Of a stretch of DNA of 64,000 bases, positions 15,749-28,390 are shown piece after piece (within the stretch, counting starts at the first letter, position 1; the number at the start of each line of letters is the position of its first letter). Position numbers and translations under genes: made by a program. The stretch spans positions 388,978 to 452,977 of the forward strand of contig NZ_FNHB01000002.1 in assembly GCF_900104455.1 (NCBI RefSeq). The letters run 5' to 3'. The notes under the pieces were generated by a model. It did no database searches, was not told where the DNA came from, and was given only the letters and a program-made list of their open reading frames with translations. Origin of the DNA: Dendrosporobacter quercicolus. GTDB taxonomy: Bacteria > Bacillota > Negativicutes > DSM-1736 > Dendrosporobacteraceae.

Positions 15749-15792
15749 GCAACATCAAGTATCATCGTGCTTTGGCGGAAGGGGTAATGACG

Positions 15793-16950
15793 ATGTCGCG
15801 GCTAAAAATAATGACCATTTTCGGTACGCGTCCTGAAGCGATAAAAATGGCGCCGGTAGTGCTGCAACTGGCAAAATATCCGGACATGATCGAACCGGTT
15901 GTAGCCGTGACGGCCCAGCACCGGGAGATGCTGGATCAGGTGCTGAAGCTGTTTGCGATTAAACCCGATCATGATCTGGATATAATGGCCACAGGGCAAA
16001 CCCTGTTTGATATTACCTGCCGGGCGATGCAGGGCCTAAATGCCGTACTGGCGCAGGAGAAGCCGGACATGGTGCTGGTGCATGGCGATACAACAACGAC
16101 GTTTGCCGGCGCTTTGACCGCGTTTTATCACCAGATTGCGGTTGGTCACGTTGAAGCCGGCCTGCGCACGCATAATAGGTATTCACCCTACCCCGAGGAG
16201 ATGAACCGTAAACTGACCGGCTCGCTGACTGACCTGCATTTTGCCCCGACCGGCACGGCACAGGCTAATCTGCTGCAGGAGGGCGTTGATCCAGCCGATA
16301 TCTTTGTTACCGGCAATACCGTAATCGATGCTCTGCTGGCGACGGTTGATCCTCAGTACCGGTTTACCTGTCCGCTGCTGGCCGGTATTAATTACACTGA
16401 CCGTAAAGTGATATTGGTTACCACGCATCGCCGGGAGAATCTGGGTGAGCCAATGCGGCATGTATACCAGGCCCTGCGTGATATTGTCCGTGAGTTTGCC
16501 GATGTGGAGGTTGTTTTTCCGGTGCATCGCAATCCTTTGGTCCGGGACGTAGTGAATAGCGAACTGGGTGGCTTGGAACGCGTTCATCTAATTGACCCGC
16601 TGGAGTATCAGCCCTTTGCCAATTTACTGGCCCGTTCTTATTTGGTTTTGACCGATTCCGGCGGAATTCAGGAGGAAGCCCCGGCTTTGGGCAAGCCGGT
16701 TTTGGTTTTACGGGACACAACAGAACGGCCTGAAGCAATTGAAGCCGGTACGGTGAAACTGATCGGCACCGACCGGGACCGGGTGTACACCGAGACCCGG
16801 CTGCTGTTGACCGGACAGGCTGAATATGAACAAATGGCAAACGCCTGTAATCCTTACGGTGACGGATGTGCATCCAGGCGTATTGTGCAGGCCATTCTCT
16901 GGCGGAAGGGACTCAGCGCCGGCAGGCCCGGCTCTTTTTGCCGCGAATGA
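15793..16950 (+). CDS. wecB: UDP-N-acetylglucosamine 2-epimerase (non-hydrolysing)
   Basis: A 385-residue enzyme interconverting UDP-GlcNAc and UDP-ManNAc. The N-terminal MTIFGTRPEAIKMAPVV, the HGDTTTT segment, GHVEAGLRTHNRYSPYPEEMNR, TTHRRENLGEP and the UDP-binding TDSGGIQEEAPALGKPVLVLRDTTERPEA are all present in order. It supplies ManNAc for a surface polymer probably started by the preceding TagO/WecA. GGAAGGGG at 15776-15783 fits ATG 15793 best; ATG 15787 is also possible. The short C-terminal tail after residue 370 is poorly conserved. The B. subtilis name for the same enzyme is mnaA. Confidence 0.93.
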   Translation: MSRLKIMTIFGTRPEAIKMAPVVLQLAKYPDMIEPVVAVTAQHREMLDQVLKLFAIKPDHDLDIMATGQTLFDITCRAMQGLNAVLAQEKPDMVLVHGDTTTTFAGALTAFYHQIAVGHVEAGLRTHNRYSPYPEEMNRKLTGSLTDLHFAPTGTAQANLLQEGVDPADIFVTGNTVIDALLATVDPQYRFTCPLLAGINYTDRKVILVTTHRRENLGEPMRHVYQALRDIVREFADVEVVFPVHRNPLVRDVVNSELGGLERVHLIDPLEYQPFANLLARSYLVLTDSGGIQEEAPALGKPVLVLRDTTERPEAIEAGTVKLIGTDRDRVYTETRLLLTGQAEYEQMANACNPYGDGCASRRIVQAILWRKGLSAGRPGSFCRE

Positions 16951-16981
16951 CCTCAGACTGCTGCTGTTGGCTTATTGCTAA

Positions 16982-17018
16982 TAGATCGTCAATCTTAAAA
17001 CTGTGAGTATAGTGGCAA
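16982..17018. repeat. dispersed 37-base repeat, copy 1
   Basis: It starts TAGATCGTCAATCTTAAAAC and is about 32 of 37 identical (one base gap) to 42681-42716. Both copies lie between operons. Confidence 0.7.
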
Positions 17019-17164
17019 GGGAATATTCCCTGTCAGTATCTCTACTGTGCGGCAGTATGTTTTCTTCAGCGGACGGAATGATTAAATTGCGGCTGGAATT
17101 ATTAAATTATTGTAACAAAAGTTATTGAATAAGTTCCTGCATTACGGCAGGACTTGTTAATTTA

Positions 17165-17188
17165 TGCTAGAATATTACAATTATTCTA
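17165..17188 (+). promoter_or_regulatory. candidate extended -10 promoter of the atp operon with inverted repeat
   Basis: TGCTAGAAT (17165-17173) is an extended -10 element; the -35 region is poor. TAGAATA, seven bases, TATTCTA (17168-17188) form a perfect hyphenated palindrome that overlaps the -10, as an operator would. Confidence 0.5.
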
Positions 17189-17310
17189 AAGTTTAGCGTA
17201 ATGCTTATGACGGTAAAGATTGCCGCCTTATGCTGCGAGGCCTGGCAGAGGATAGGGCAGGCGATTGCTGGGAATTTTACCGTAAAATTCACTTGGCCGG
17301 GGTGACCCTG

Positions 17311-17529
17311 ATGGGCAGGAACAACAAAAATCCGGTTTTTGCCGCTTTCGGCCTGGCGGCATCAATCGGCCTGAATATCGTGGCGACAGTAGCAGTAGGG
17401 TTATTTGGGGGCCGGTGGCTTGACCGCTATTTTGCTACATTTCCCTGGTTTACGGTGGGTGGTATTGTGCTGGGCATGTTAGCCGGCCTGTGGTCTGTCT
17501 ATAAGAGAATCATGCAGGAGTATTCCTGA
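17311..17529 (+). CDS. atpZ: AtpZ/AtpI family protein
   Basis: A 72-residue protein with two membrane helices and the segment FGGRWLDRYFATFPWFTVGGIVLGMLAGLWSVYK split around the loop, typical of AtpZ. AtpZ with AtpI helps F-ATPase assembly and has been linked to cation supply for the c-ring. GGGGTGA precedes ATG 17311. It is the first gene of the complete atp operon. Confidence 0.85.
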   Translation: MGRNNKNPVFAAFGLAASIGLNIVATVAVGLFGGRWLDRYFATFPWFTVGGIVLGMLAGLWSVYKRIMQEYS

Positions 17530-17571
17530 CTTTTTGCCAGCCTGGTCTGCGGAATGGGGAGCCTGACAGTT

Positions 17572-17973
17572 ATGGGACAGGATAGACAGCAGGAATTAAC
17601 TGAATACCGGGGCGAAGTTAAGCGAACTATGCTGAGCATGGCCATCTGGGGAGCACTGGCGATTGCTGTGTTGTGCCTGGCCGGACGGCAGTCCCTGATA
17701 CCGGGTTTTTTGCTGGGGTTGAGTGCGAGTTTGGGATATTATGCCCTGCTGAGTTTTAGAGTGAGGCAAAGCGCGGCGCTGCAGCCGGAAAAAATCATTG
17801 CCTATATGCGGGCCGGCTGGCTCATTCGGCTAAGTTTCCTGGTTATGGTTGTGATTGTAGTGTTGAAAATGCCGGGAATTGATTTCCTGGCGGCGATGCT
17901 CGGCCTATTCTCTTTTCAAATTATCATGCTGGCGCAGAATATCATTGTTGTAGTAAAAAGCCTGAGAACATAA
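17572..17973 (+). CDS. atpI: ATP synthase subunit I (AtpI)
   Basis: A 133-residue protein with four membrane helices (about 20-38, 44-62, 84-102, 106-125), the topology of AtpI, a c-ring assembly helper. It sits between atpZ and atpB as expected. The start is uncertain: ATG 17572 lies 13 bases after GGGGAG, while ATG 17554 has no good site. Confidence 0.82.
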   Translation: MGQDRQQELTEYRGEVKRTMLSMAIWGALAIAVLCLAGRQSLIPGFLLGLSASLGYYALLSFRVRQSAALQPEKIIAYMRAGWLIRLSFLVMVVIVVLKMPGIDFLAAMLGLFSFQIIMLAQNIIVVVKSLRT

Positions 17974-18021
17974 AAAAGCTCCCGGGCGGGGAAATATCGG
18001 AAAAAAGGAGTGGATGCGCAG

Positions 18022-19028
<1,007 letters not shown>

Positions 19029-19116
19029 GTAAATGCTGCGTAATTGAGCGACTGGCCGCCGGTTTACCGCAAGCCAGCCGCTTCCCTGATACGCGCCGAA
19101 AGAGGAGGGGCCTCGT

Positions 19117-19620
19117 TTGATTGATTTAAATGCGACACTTTTTGCGCAAATTATAAATTTCCTGCTGCTGGTGGCAATTCTAGGCAAGTTTGCTTATAAG
19201 CCGTTAATGAAGATTTTAGCTGAACGTCAGTCGAAAATCCAGACAAGTCTGGATACTGCCGAACAGGACCGGTTGGCTGCCGAACAATTAAAACAGGACT
19301 ATCTGAACCAATTGGCAACTGCCCGCGCCCAGGCGCAGGCAATTGTGGAAAAAGCCACCACGCTGGCCGAGCAAACCAAAGAGGAAATTTTACGGGAGGC
19401 TCAGGCTGAAAGCAGCCGTTTGCTGCAAAAAGCGCAGGAAGAAATTGGCCGTGAGCGGGAACAGGCAATGCTGGAATTTAAGGGCGAGCTGGCTTCCCTG
19501 GCGGTGGCCGCAGCCGCCAAAATTATTGCCCAGAACCTGGACGAAAAAGCCAACGCCAAGTTGGTAAATGAGTTTATTAATGAGCTTGACAGCGAGAAGA
19601 TAGGTGGTCTGCCATGCTAA
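19117..19620 (+). CDS. atpF: ATP synthase F0 subunit b
   Basis: A 167-residue peripheral-stalk subunit: N-terminal membrane helix (about 7-24) then a long Ala/Gln/Glu-rich coiled coil (30-150). TTG 19117 is the start, preceded by GAGGAGGGG. Seven bases overlap the following atpH. Confidence 0.95.
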   Translation: MIDLNATLFAQIINFLLLVAILGKFAYKPLMKILAERQSKIQTSLDTAEQDRLAAEQLKQDYLNQLATARAQAQAIVEKATTLAEQTKEEILREAQAESSRLLQKAQEEIGREREQAMLEFKGELASLAVAAAAKIIAQNLDEKANAKLVNEFINELDSEKIGGLPC

Positions 19621-20165
19621 GTCAGCTCGCGCAAACTTACGCCCAGGCCATCTATGAGCTGGCCGTACAACGAAAGATGCTTGATGCGGTTCAAGCCCAG
19701 CTGGAGCTGGTAACTACTGCGGTTGCCGCTCATCCTGACCTGCGGGGGTTCCTTGAGCACCCGCTCGTTCCACCGCAGGCCAAGAAGGATACAATGACCA
19801 AAATATTCGCAGGTGAGTTGACTGACTTTGTCAGCAACTTTTTACTTTTGCTGATCGATAAGGGCCGGGAAACCATATTGCCGGCCATTGTCCGGCAATA
19901 CGTGGATATCGCCAACAAGGCCCGTAACATCACTGTGGCTGAAGTGATTACCGTTAAACCGCTAACGCCGGAGCAGAGCAGGCTGCTGGCCGACAAGCTC
20001 AGCCAGGTTACCGGCAGCAGGATTGTGTTGAAACCGGCTATTGACGAGCAAATACTGGGTGGCGTTATCGTCAAATTGGGTGGAAAATTAATCGATGCCA
20101 GTTTGGTACGCCAACTGCAATCACTAAAAACAGTCCTGGCGGCGCGGGAACAGACGGCAGTTTGA
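19614..20165 (+). CDS. atpH: ATP synthase F1 subunit delta
   Basis: A 183-residue soluble stalk subunit linking F1 to the b dimer. It has the N-terminal helical domain (LAQTYAQAIYELAVQRKML) and the C-terminal signature ILGGVIVKLGGKLIDASLVRQLQSLK. The ATG overlaps the end of atpF, giving translational coupling. Confidence 0.95.
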   Translation: MLSQLAQTYAQAIYELAVQRKMLDAVQAQLELVTTAVAAHPDLRGFLEHPLVPPQAKKDTMTKIFAGELTDFVSNFLLLLIDKGRETILPAIVRQYVDIANKARNITVAEVITVKPLTPEQSRLLADKLSQVTGSRIVLKPAIDEQILGGVIVKLGGKLIDASLVRQLQSLKTVLAAREQTAV

Positions 20166-20202
20166 TGCTTACCTGCCGCCGGGGAAAAAGGTTTGGTACT
20201 AA

Positions 20203-21762
<1,560 letters not shown>

Positions 21763-21767
21763 TGTAA

Positions 21768-22616
21768 ATGCCTAGTGCACAGGACATTCGCCGCCGGATT
21801 AAAAGTGTTAAGAGTATTCAACAAATTACCAAAGCCATGAAAATGGTCGCCGCCGCCCGGCTGCGCCGGGCGCAGGAAAAGGCTACAGCCAGCAAGCCCT
21901 ATACGGAAAAAGTCCAGCAGGTATTGGCCAGTGTTGCCGCTCATACCGCAGAGATCGCTCATCCTTTGCTGGAAGTGCGCGCGGTCAAGCGGACGGTATA
22001 TTTGGTGCTGAGTTCGGACAAGGGCCTGGCCGGGGCTTATGCCAGCAATGTCTTTAAAGAGCTGACACCAAGGATTACCGATAAAAATACAACCGGCATT
22101 ATGGCCGTTGGCCGTAAAACCAGGGATTATTTCAGGCGCCGGGGTTATGCCATTGATGCCGAGTACACCGGCTTTAGCGAAAAGCCGGCCTATGATAACG
22201 CCAGAGTGATTGCCCGCGATTTGGCGCAGCGCTTTCAGAATGGCGATTGCGACGAAATTTATCTGGTGTATACGCAATTCTTTTCGCCCATTCATCTAAA
22301 GCCTGCTGTCACCAGACTTCTCCCGCTGGATATCGGTCAGTCAACAGATCCGGCTGTGACCGATTATCTGTTTGAGCCATCGCCGGAGGCGGTATTAGGC
22401 CTGTTGCTTCCTAAGTACCTGGAAACTATGGTATATGGGGCTTTGCTGCAGGCTGCGGCCAGTGAGCTGGGATCAAGAATGACGGCTATGGGGGCGGCTA
22501 CCGATAATGCCGAAGAGTTAATTGCCAAACTTATTTTGAACTATAATAAAGTGCGTCAGGCGACCATTACTCGTGAAATTACCGAGATTGTGGGCGGTGC
22601 TGAGGCCTTGAAGTAA
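21768..22616 (+). CDS. atpG: ATP synthase F1 subunit gamma
   Basis: A 282-residue central-stalk subunit. The N-terminal helix DIRRRIKSVKSIQQITKAMKMV is the classic gamma start, and the C-terminal helix ends near KVRQATITREITEIVGGAEAL. GAGGTGATG precedes the start, directly after the atpA stop. Confidence 0.97.
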   Translation: MPSAQDIRRRIKSVKSIQQITKAMKMVAAARLRRAQEKATASKPYTEKVQQVLASVAAHTAEIAHPLLEVRAVKRTVYLVLSSDKGLAGAYASNVFKELTPRITDKNTTGIMAVGRKTRDYFRRRGYAIDAEYTGFSEKPAYDNARVIARDLAQRFQNGDCDEIYLVYTQFFSPIHLKPAVTRLLPLDIGQSTDPAVTDYLFEPSPEAVLGLLLPKYLETMVYGALLQAAASELGSRMTAMGAATDNAEELIAKLILNYNKVRQATITREITEIVGGAEALK

Positions 22617-24038
<1,422 letters not shown>

Positions 24039-24041
24039 CAA

Positions 24042-24461
24042 GTGGCTAAAAAGATAAGGCTTGACATTGTTTCCCCTGAACGACTGGTCTACTCGGCCGA
24101 TGTCGATATGGTCATTGCCCGGACTACCACCGGGGATATCGGCATTCTGCCAGGCCATGCGCCTTTAGTCGCCGGACTCCAGATTTGGCCGCTGCGCCTG
24201 CTGAATGATGAGGGCGAGTTGCCGATCGCCGTTAGCAGCGGCTTTATTGAAGTCCAGCCGGAAAAAGTCACGGTACTGGCGGCGTGCGCCGAACTGCCGG
24301 AGGAAATAGACATCAACCGGGCTAAGGAAGCCAAGGCCCGGGCTGAGGCGCGGCTGAAAGGATCAACAGATGCCAAGCATAAAATTGATGCAGCCCGGGC
24401 GGAAGCCGCTCTTCAGCGGGCGATGCTCCGGCTGACTGTGTCCCGTCAAAGCAGCCAGTGA
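24042..24461 (+). CDS. atpC: ATP synthase F1 subunit epsilon
   Basis: A 139-residue subunit: N-terminal beta sandwich (VSPERLVYSADVDMVIARTTTGDIGILPGHAPLVAGL) and a C-terminal two-helix domain that can inhibit hydrolysis. It starts at GTG 24042 and is the last atp gene before the terminator at 24508. Confidence 0.95.
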   Translation: MAKKIRLDIVSPERLVYSADVDMVIARTTTGDIGILPGHAPLVAGLQIWPLRLLNDEGELPIAVSSGFIEVQPEKVTVLAACAELPEEIDINRAKEAKARAEARLKGSTDAKHKIDAARAEAALQRAMLRLTVSRQSSQ

Positions 24462-24507
24462 AACGTAACGGATGGAACCGCAGTGCAGGGTTCACGAAAT
24501 CATGGTT

Positions 24508-24536
24508 CAGCGCGATAATTTCGCGCTGTTTTTTTG
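24508..24536 (+). terminator. terminator of the atp operon
   Basis: CAGCGCGA and TCGCGCTG form an eight-base stem with a short AT loop, followed by seven Ts. Confidence 0.92.
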
Positions 24537-24657
24537 TCTCTTTTGCGTCTATCGTGTATTTTGCCGGTTAAGCATTTACCCACAAATTTCATTGTATAGC
24601 ACCCCTAGAAAATGGCAAGAATGAAAATAGAGCAGTCATTATTAAGGGGCGTAAATC

Positions 24658-25416
24658 ATGAACTATTTAGGTAAAAAATTATTGTTAATCACGGTGCTGT
24701 TAATGGCCGTTAACCTTGGCCGCGCTGAAAACGTACCGGTGACAATAACGCAGCCGCTGGCGGCTGCAATGCAGGCCACTGGCGCTGAACTGGGTGAAAT
24801 CAGTGTGAACGGCTGGGCCAAATTACCGGCAGCGCAAACCGGTGAGACTGAGTTGATAGGGATAACAAAACAGGCGATGCTGGAATTGGGCTTTACCGGG
24901 GAGGAGTATGAACTGACCGTTGCTGTCAGCCGCCGCCAGCAGGCGGTCCGGGCGGTCGCCGTTGCAAGTGACCGCCAGGTTGCGGTTATTGCCGAACAGC
25001 TGCGGCCGGCTGGCGATGGCCGGCCGGCCGAGGTGTATTTGGCGGTAAATATTGAGCTGAAGACTCAGGATGCACAGGCCGCTACAGAATCAAGCGCTAA
25101 AATCAGCAAAATAATCACTGCTTTTGCTGGAAGCCCGCAGATTAGCACTTGCCTGGTGGGATGGCTTGATGGTAAACTAGTGAAGGATGATTGGGACAAG
25201 CGGCTTGGGGATGCTTTTGCGGTACTTAATGCCGATTTGATTAGTTCAACTTCCAGTGCTCAGTACAGCAGTTTCACCGGCTTTAGTCCCATGCTAGACA
25301 AAGGGTTGAACATTGGCGACCGCCGGATCAATGTGAATGCGGCCATGCGTTACAGTCCCTATGACAACCGGACATATGTAATAATTGGTTCGCCGGTGAT
25401 TACAATTGAGTATTAA
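24658..25416 (+). CDS. YwmB family (TATA-box-binding-like) secreted protein
   Basis: A 252-residue protein with a signal peptide (residues 1-23) and the YwmB fold. Matching segments are EISVNGWAKLP near 42, the central VYLAVNIELKTQ block, and the C-terminal INVNAAMRYSPYDNRTYVIIGSPVITIEY read in two parts. In Bacillus ywmB also precedes murA and spoIID, as here. Its role is unknown; location suggests envelope or sporulation. ATG 24658 follows AAGGGGC. Confidence 0.82.
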   Translation: MNYLGKKLLLITVLLMAVNLGRAENVPVTITQPLAAAMQATGAELGEISVNGWAKLPAAQTGETELIGITKQAMLELGFTGEEYELTVAVSRRQQAVRAVAVASDRQVAVIAEQLRPAGDGRPAEVYLAVNIELKTQDAQAATESSAKISKIITAFAGSPQISTCLVGWLDGKLVKDDWDKRLGDAFAVLNADLISSTSSAQYSSFTGFSPMLDKGLNIGDRRINVNAAMRYSPYDNRTYVIIGSPVITIEY

Positions 25417-25934
25417 AACCAAGCAGTATTTGCACATAATAAGCTTATAAGAAACGTTTTTTGTCTAGTACTGCGCCAGCCTGCAAGTGGCGAGACGATT
25501 TTTTGAAAGCCAAGGCGGCGGAATGAGGCATACCGGGCGTATGCCGATTGACTTACAACGCAGTATTACGGAAAATCGGCCGTCAGGAATTGTAGAATTC
25601 AGGGTTGGTAGCACTAGTACCTTGACCCAGTCAAATATTAGGTTAGACAACCCGCCTTTTTTTCGCCCTGCTTCGTTGGCCGTAACGGCATAAGGGCAAC
25701 AACGGTTTCTGCCTTCGCTGAGCTGCGCTCGGTACAAACCGTGTTTTCTTTATCGTCGCCTTACAGATTCTCGATCTGTGCGGCTCCTTCGCCTCGCAGG
25801 ACGAAAAAATCTATGTCGTCTAAAACTAACATCTAACTGTGCCAAGGCACTAGTGCCTTGCTGGTCTGGCGTCTGTTTTTATTGCAGCGCTTTTTGGAGC
25901 TTTGTTAACATGCCAGTAGTTTTGGGAGGATCTT
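25417..25934. other. 518-base hairpin-rich gap upstream of murA
   Basis: No gene is convincing. The stretch has hairpins GGCATAC/GTATGCC (25527-25545), ACAGAT/ATCTGT (25763-25779), nested stems around GCCGTAACGGC (about 25640-25700), and the 18-base palindrome CAAGGCACTAGTGCCTTG at 25843-25860. The first part (25466-25621) is bracketed by CTAGTAC sequences. The last palindrome might be a terminator-like or operator site before murA. Confidence 0.55.
25843..25860. repeat. perfect 18-base palindrome upstream of murA
   Basis: CAAGGCACTAGTGCCTTG, 75 bases before the murA start. It is not followed by a T tract. Confidence 0.75.
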
Positions 25935-27191
25935 ATGGAAAAGCTAGTAATCAATGGCGGCAGACAACTAAACGGAACAATCAAGATCAGCGGCGCCAAA
26001 AATGCAGTACTGCCAATCATTGCCGCCGCTCTGCTGGGACAAACCCCCAGTACTTTAGAGGAAGTGCCGGATCTGGAAGATGTACGCACAATTTCTGAAG
26101 TATTGCAGCATCTGGGAGTGCCGGTGGCAACCAATAGCCCGAATACACTAAGTATTGACAGTACGCAGATCAGTACCTGTGAAGCGCCGTATGAGCTTGT
26201 CCGTAAAATGAGAGCCTCATTTTTAATTATGGGGCCGTTGCTGGCAAGGCGCGGCCTGGCCAAAATTTCTTTGCCGGGCGGCTGTGCGATCGGCACCCGC
26301 CCCATTGATTTACATCTCAAAGGGTTTGAAGCCCTGGGGGCGCAAATTGATATCGGGCACGGTTATATTGAGGCCAAAGCCCCGCAGGGTTTAACCGGCG
26401 CCCGGATTTATCTTGATTTTCCCAGTGTGGGGGCGACGGAAAATATTATGATGGCTGCGTCGATGGCCCAAGGTCAAACGATTCTGGAAAATCCTGCGCA
26501 TGAACCGGAAATAGTCGATTTGGCGAATTACCTTAACGTTATGGGCGCGAATATTCGCGGTGCAGGAACAAACGTCATTAAAATTGAAGGGGTCCGCGAG
26601 CTTAAAGGCTCTGATTACACCATTATTCCTGACCGGGTGGAAGCCGGTACGTATATGGTGGCGGCGGCAATGACCAATGGCGATGTTTATATTGAAAATG
26701 CACTTATTGAACATTTAAAGCCGGTTGCGGCTAAACTTAAAGAGGCCGGTGTGTACATTGAGGAGGATATCAATGGCGTGCGGGTAAAAGGCAATGGCGC
26801 AATCCGGGCTGTTGATATCAAGACCTTGCCTTACCCGGGTTTTCCGACCGATATGCAGGCTCAGTTTATGGCGATGCTGACCATTGCGCAGGGAACCAGC
26901 ATCGTCAGTGAGACGGTTTTTGAAAACCGGTTTATGCATGTTGACGAACTAAAACGAATGGGCGCAAATATCAAGATTGAAGGACGCAGCGCAGTGGTGG
27001 AGGGTGTAGCCCGCCTTACGGGGTGTCCGGTTAAAGCAACCGATTTGCGGGCTGGAGCGGCAATGGTGCTGGCCGGTCTGGTTGCCGAAGGGGAAACTCA
27101 GATTGGCTATATTCATCATATTGACCGTGGGTACGAAGGACTTGTAGATAAATTATGCAGTATCGGTGCTGACATCAGCAGAATAAGCTAG
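25935..27191 (+). CDS. murA: UDP-N-acetylglucosamine 1-carboxyvinyltransferase MurA
   Basis: The 418-residue first enzyme of peptidoglycan synthesis: it adds enolpyruvate from PEP to UDP-GlcNAc. The N-terminal [17 protein letters not shown] and the catalytic loop [16 protein letters not shown] are present; Cys117 is the fosfomycin-target residue, so a fosfomycin-sensitive type is predicted. GGGAGGATCTT precedes ATG 25935. The ywmB-murA-spoIID order is that of Bacillus murAA. Confidence 0.97.
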   Translation: MEKLVINGGRQLNGTIKISGAKNAVLPIIAAALLGQTPSTLEEVPDLEDVRTISEVLQHLGVPVATNSPNTLSIDSTQISTCEAPYELVRKMRASFLIMGPLLARRGLAKISLPGGCAIGTRPIDLHLKGFEALGAQIDIGHGYIEAKAPQGLTGARIYLDFPSVGATENIMMAASMAQGQTILENPAHEPEIVDLANYLNVMGANIRGAGTNVIKIEGVRELKGSDYTIIPDRVEAGTYMVAAAMTNGDVYIENALIEHLKPVAAKLKEAGVYIEEDINGVRVKGNGAIRAVDIKTLPYPGFPTDMQAQFMAMLTIAQGTSIVSETVFENRFMHVDELKRMGANIKIEGRSAVVEGVARLTGCPVKATDLRAGAAMVLAGLVAEGETQIGYIHHIDRGYEGLVDKLCSIGADISRIS

Positions 27192-27214
27192 TGCCTGATA
27201 CGGTACTAGCACTA

Positions 27215-27243
27215 AACAGGCGGCCGTCAGGCCGCCTGTTTTA
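27215..27243 (+). terminator. terminator after murA
   Basis: AACAGGCGGCC and GGCCGCCTGTT form an 11-base perfect stem with a four-base loop, followed by TTTT within ATG-rich sequence. Confidence 0.88.
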
Positions 27244-27248
27244 TGATA

Positions 27249-27279
27249 ATCATACTTTTTCCTTCCTTCGCATATTATG
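27249..27279 (+). promoter_or_regulatory. candidate sigma-E-type promoter of spoIID
   Basis: ATCATACTT (27249-27257) and CATATTATG (27271-27279) resemble the sporulation sigma-E boxes (about GTCATATT and CATACAAT) at 13-base spacing. spoIID is a sigma-E gene in Bacillus. The match is partial. Confidence 0.4.
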
Positions 27280-27314
27280 GTAATGGCTGAGCCGGAGGAT
27301 AGGGAGGGGCGGTT

Positions 27315-28313
27315 GTGAAGAAACTACTGGCGGTTGCCGTGTCGCTGGTTATTATCATGGTAATAGTTCTGCCGATCATGATAGTCGGTATTGATATTTC
27401 CGGTACAGGCAAGGAAAGGAGCAGCAATCAGGGCATGAAAAAAGAGGACATAGCCATTCATGTTTACCTGCATGAACAGGACCGGATTGTCAGCATGAGT
27501 CTGGAGGAATATGTAAAAGGCGTGGTTGCCGCCGAGATGCCGGCTGAATTTGCGCCTGAGGCGCTCAAAGCGCAGGCGTTGGCCGCCCGGACATACGCGA
27601 TAAAAAACATGATTGCCTTTGGCGGCAGCGGCTTACCGGATAAGCCGGGAGCTGACGTTAGCTCGGATCATAAACAAAGCCAGGCCTGGCAGGATCAGCA
27701 TAAACTGAGAGAGCGCTGGGGCCCTTTCCTTTATGAGCAATATTGGAAGAAAATTACCCAGGCGGTTGAAGCAACCAGAGGCGAGATCATTACGTATCAT
27801 GATGAGCCAATCAATTCCTTGTTTCATTCAACCAGCGGGGAGAAGACGGCGAGCGCTAAAGAAGTCTGGGGGTTTGAGTATCCCTACCTGCAGAGTGTGG
27901 CCTGCCGCTGGGATCAGGCCTCGCCAAGGTATAGCGAAACCAAAGCGTTTGCCTTAAGCGAGATTGAACAGCGGCTGGGCGCCGACGCCGGTGTGGTAGC
28001 CGCCGGGCAAAGCGGCGACAACAGCAGTATCCGGATTTTAAGCTATACGGACTCGGGCCGGGTTGACCAGATCCGGGTCGGCAACAAAACCTTCAGCGGT
28101 TTGGCGCTGCGGGATAAGCTGGAGCTGCGCTCTGCGAACTTTTCGGCGGAACTGAAAGGCGATCAGCTTGTGGTTAAAACCACCGGTTATGGTCATGGCG
28201 TCGGCATGTGTCAGTATGGCGCTAATGGTATGGCCAAAGAGGGCCGGAATTACCGGGATATCATTCATTACTACTATACCGGTGTGACGATTAAAAATAT
28301 TTCAGGTTCTTGA
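27315..28313 (+). CDS. spoIID: stage II sporulation protein D
   Basis: A 332-residue membrane-anchored lytic transglycosylase of the mother cell that thins septal peptidoglycan during engulfment. It has an N-terminal helix (7-26), SLEEYVKGVVAAEMPAEF with the catalytic Glu, AQALAARTYAIKNM, STSGEKTASA and the C-terminal GYGHGVGMCQYGANGMA. Start is GTG 27315 after GGGAGGGG. The next gene is spoIIQ-like, as in Bacillus, where both act in the engulfment machine. Confidence 0.95.
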   Translation: MKKLLAVAVSLVIIMVIVLPIMIVGIDISGTGKERSSNQGMKKEDIAIHVYLHEQDRIVSMSLEEYVKGVVAAEMPAEFAPEALKAQALAARTYAIKNMIAFGGSGLPDKPGADVSSDHKQSQAWQDQHKLRERWGPFLYEQYWKKITQAVEATRGEIITYHDEPINSLFHSTSGEKTASAKEVWGFEYPYLQSVACRWDQASPRYSETKAFALSEIEQRLGADAGVVAAGQSGDNSSIRILSYTDSGRVDQIRVGNKTFSGLALRDKLELRSANFSAELKGDQLVVKTTGYGHGVGMCQYGANGMAKEGRNYRDIIHYYYTGVTIKNISGS

Positions 28314-28390
28314 CCGGATGTTTAGGCGGCGCAAGACACGAATGACTGACCCTGTGTAATAATGGGCATAATGGTAGCGAGGTGATGAAA

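Larger units (their letters stand above)
16951..17310. other. 360-base gap upstream of the atp operon
   Basis: It holds a sequence repeated at 42681 (see 16982), a 14-base palindrome AGGGAATATTCCCT at 17018-17031, and the likely atp promoter with an overlapping inverted repeat at 17165-17188. I see no gene in it. Confidence 0.6.

Noticed and set aside
16951..17310. Riboswitch upstream of the atp operon
   Set aside because: Hairpins are short and no known riboswitch core could be matched by eye.
25465..25737. Small frames on both strands in the ywmB-murA gap (68 and 90 codons)
   Set aside because: They overlap each other and the hairpins, lack ribosome-binding sites, and are better explained as non-coding repeat sequence.
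28340..28390. Sigma-F/G-type promoter before spoIIQ
   Set aside because: GGGCATAATG matches the -10 pattern exactly, but no acceptable -35 lies 14-18 bases upstream.
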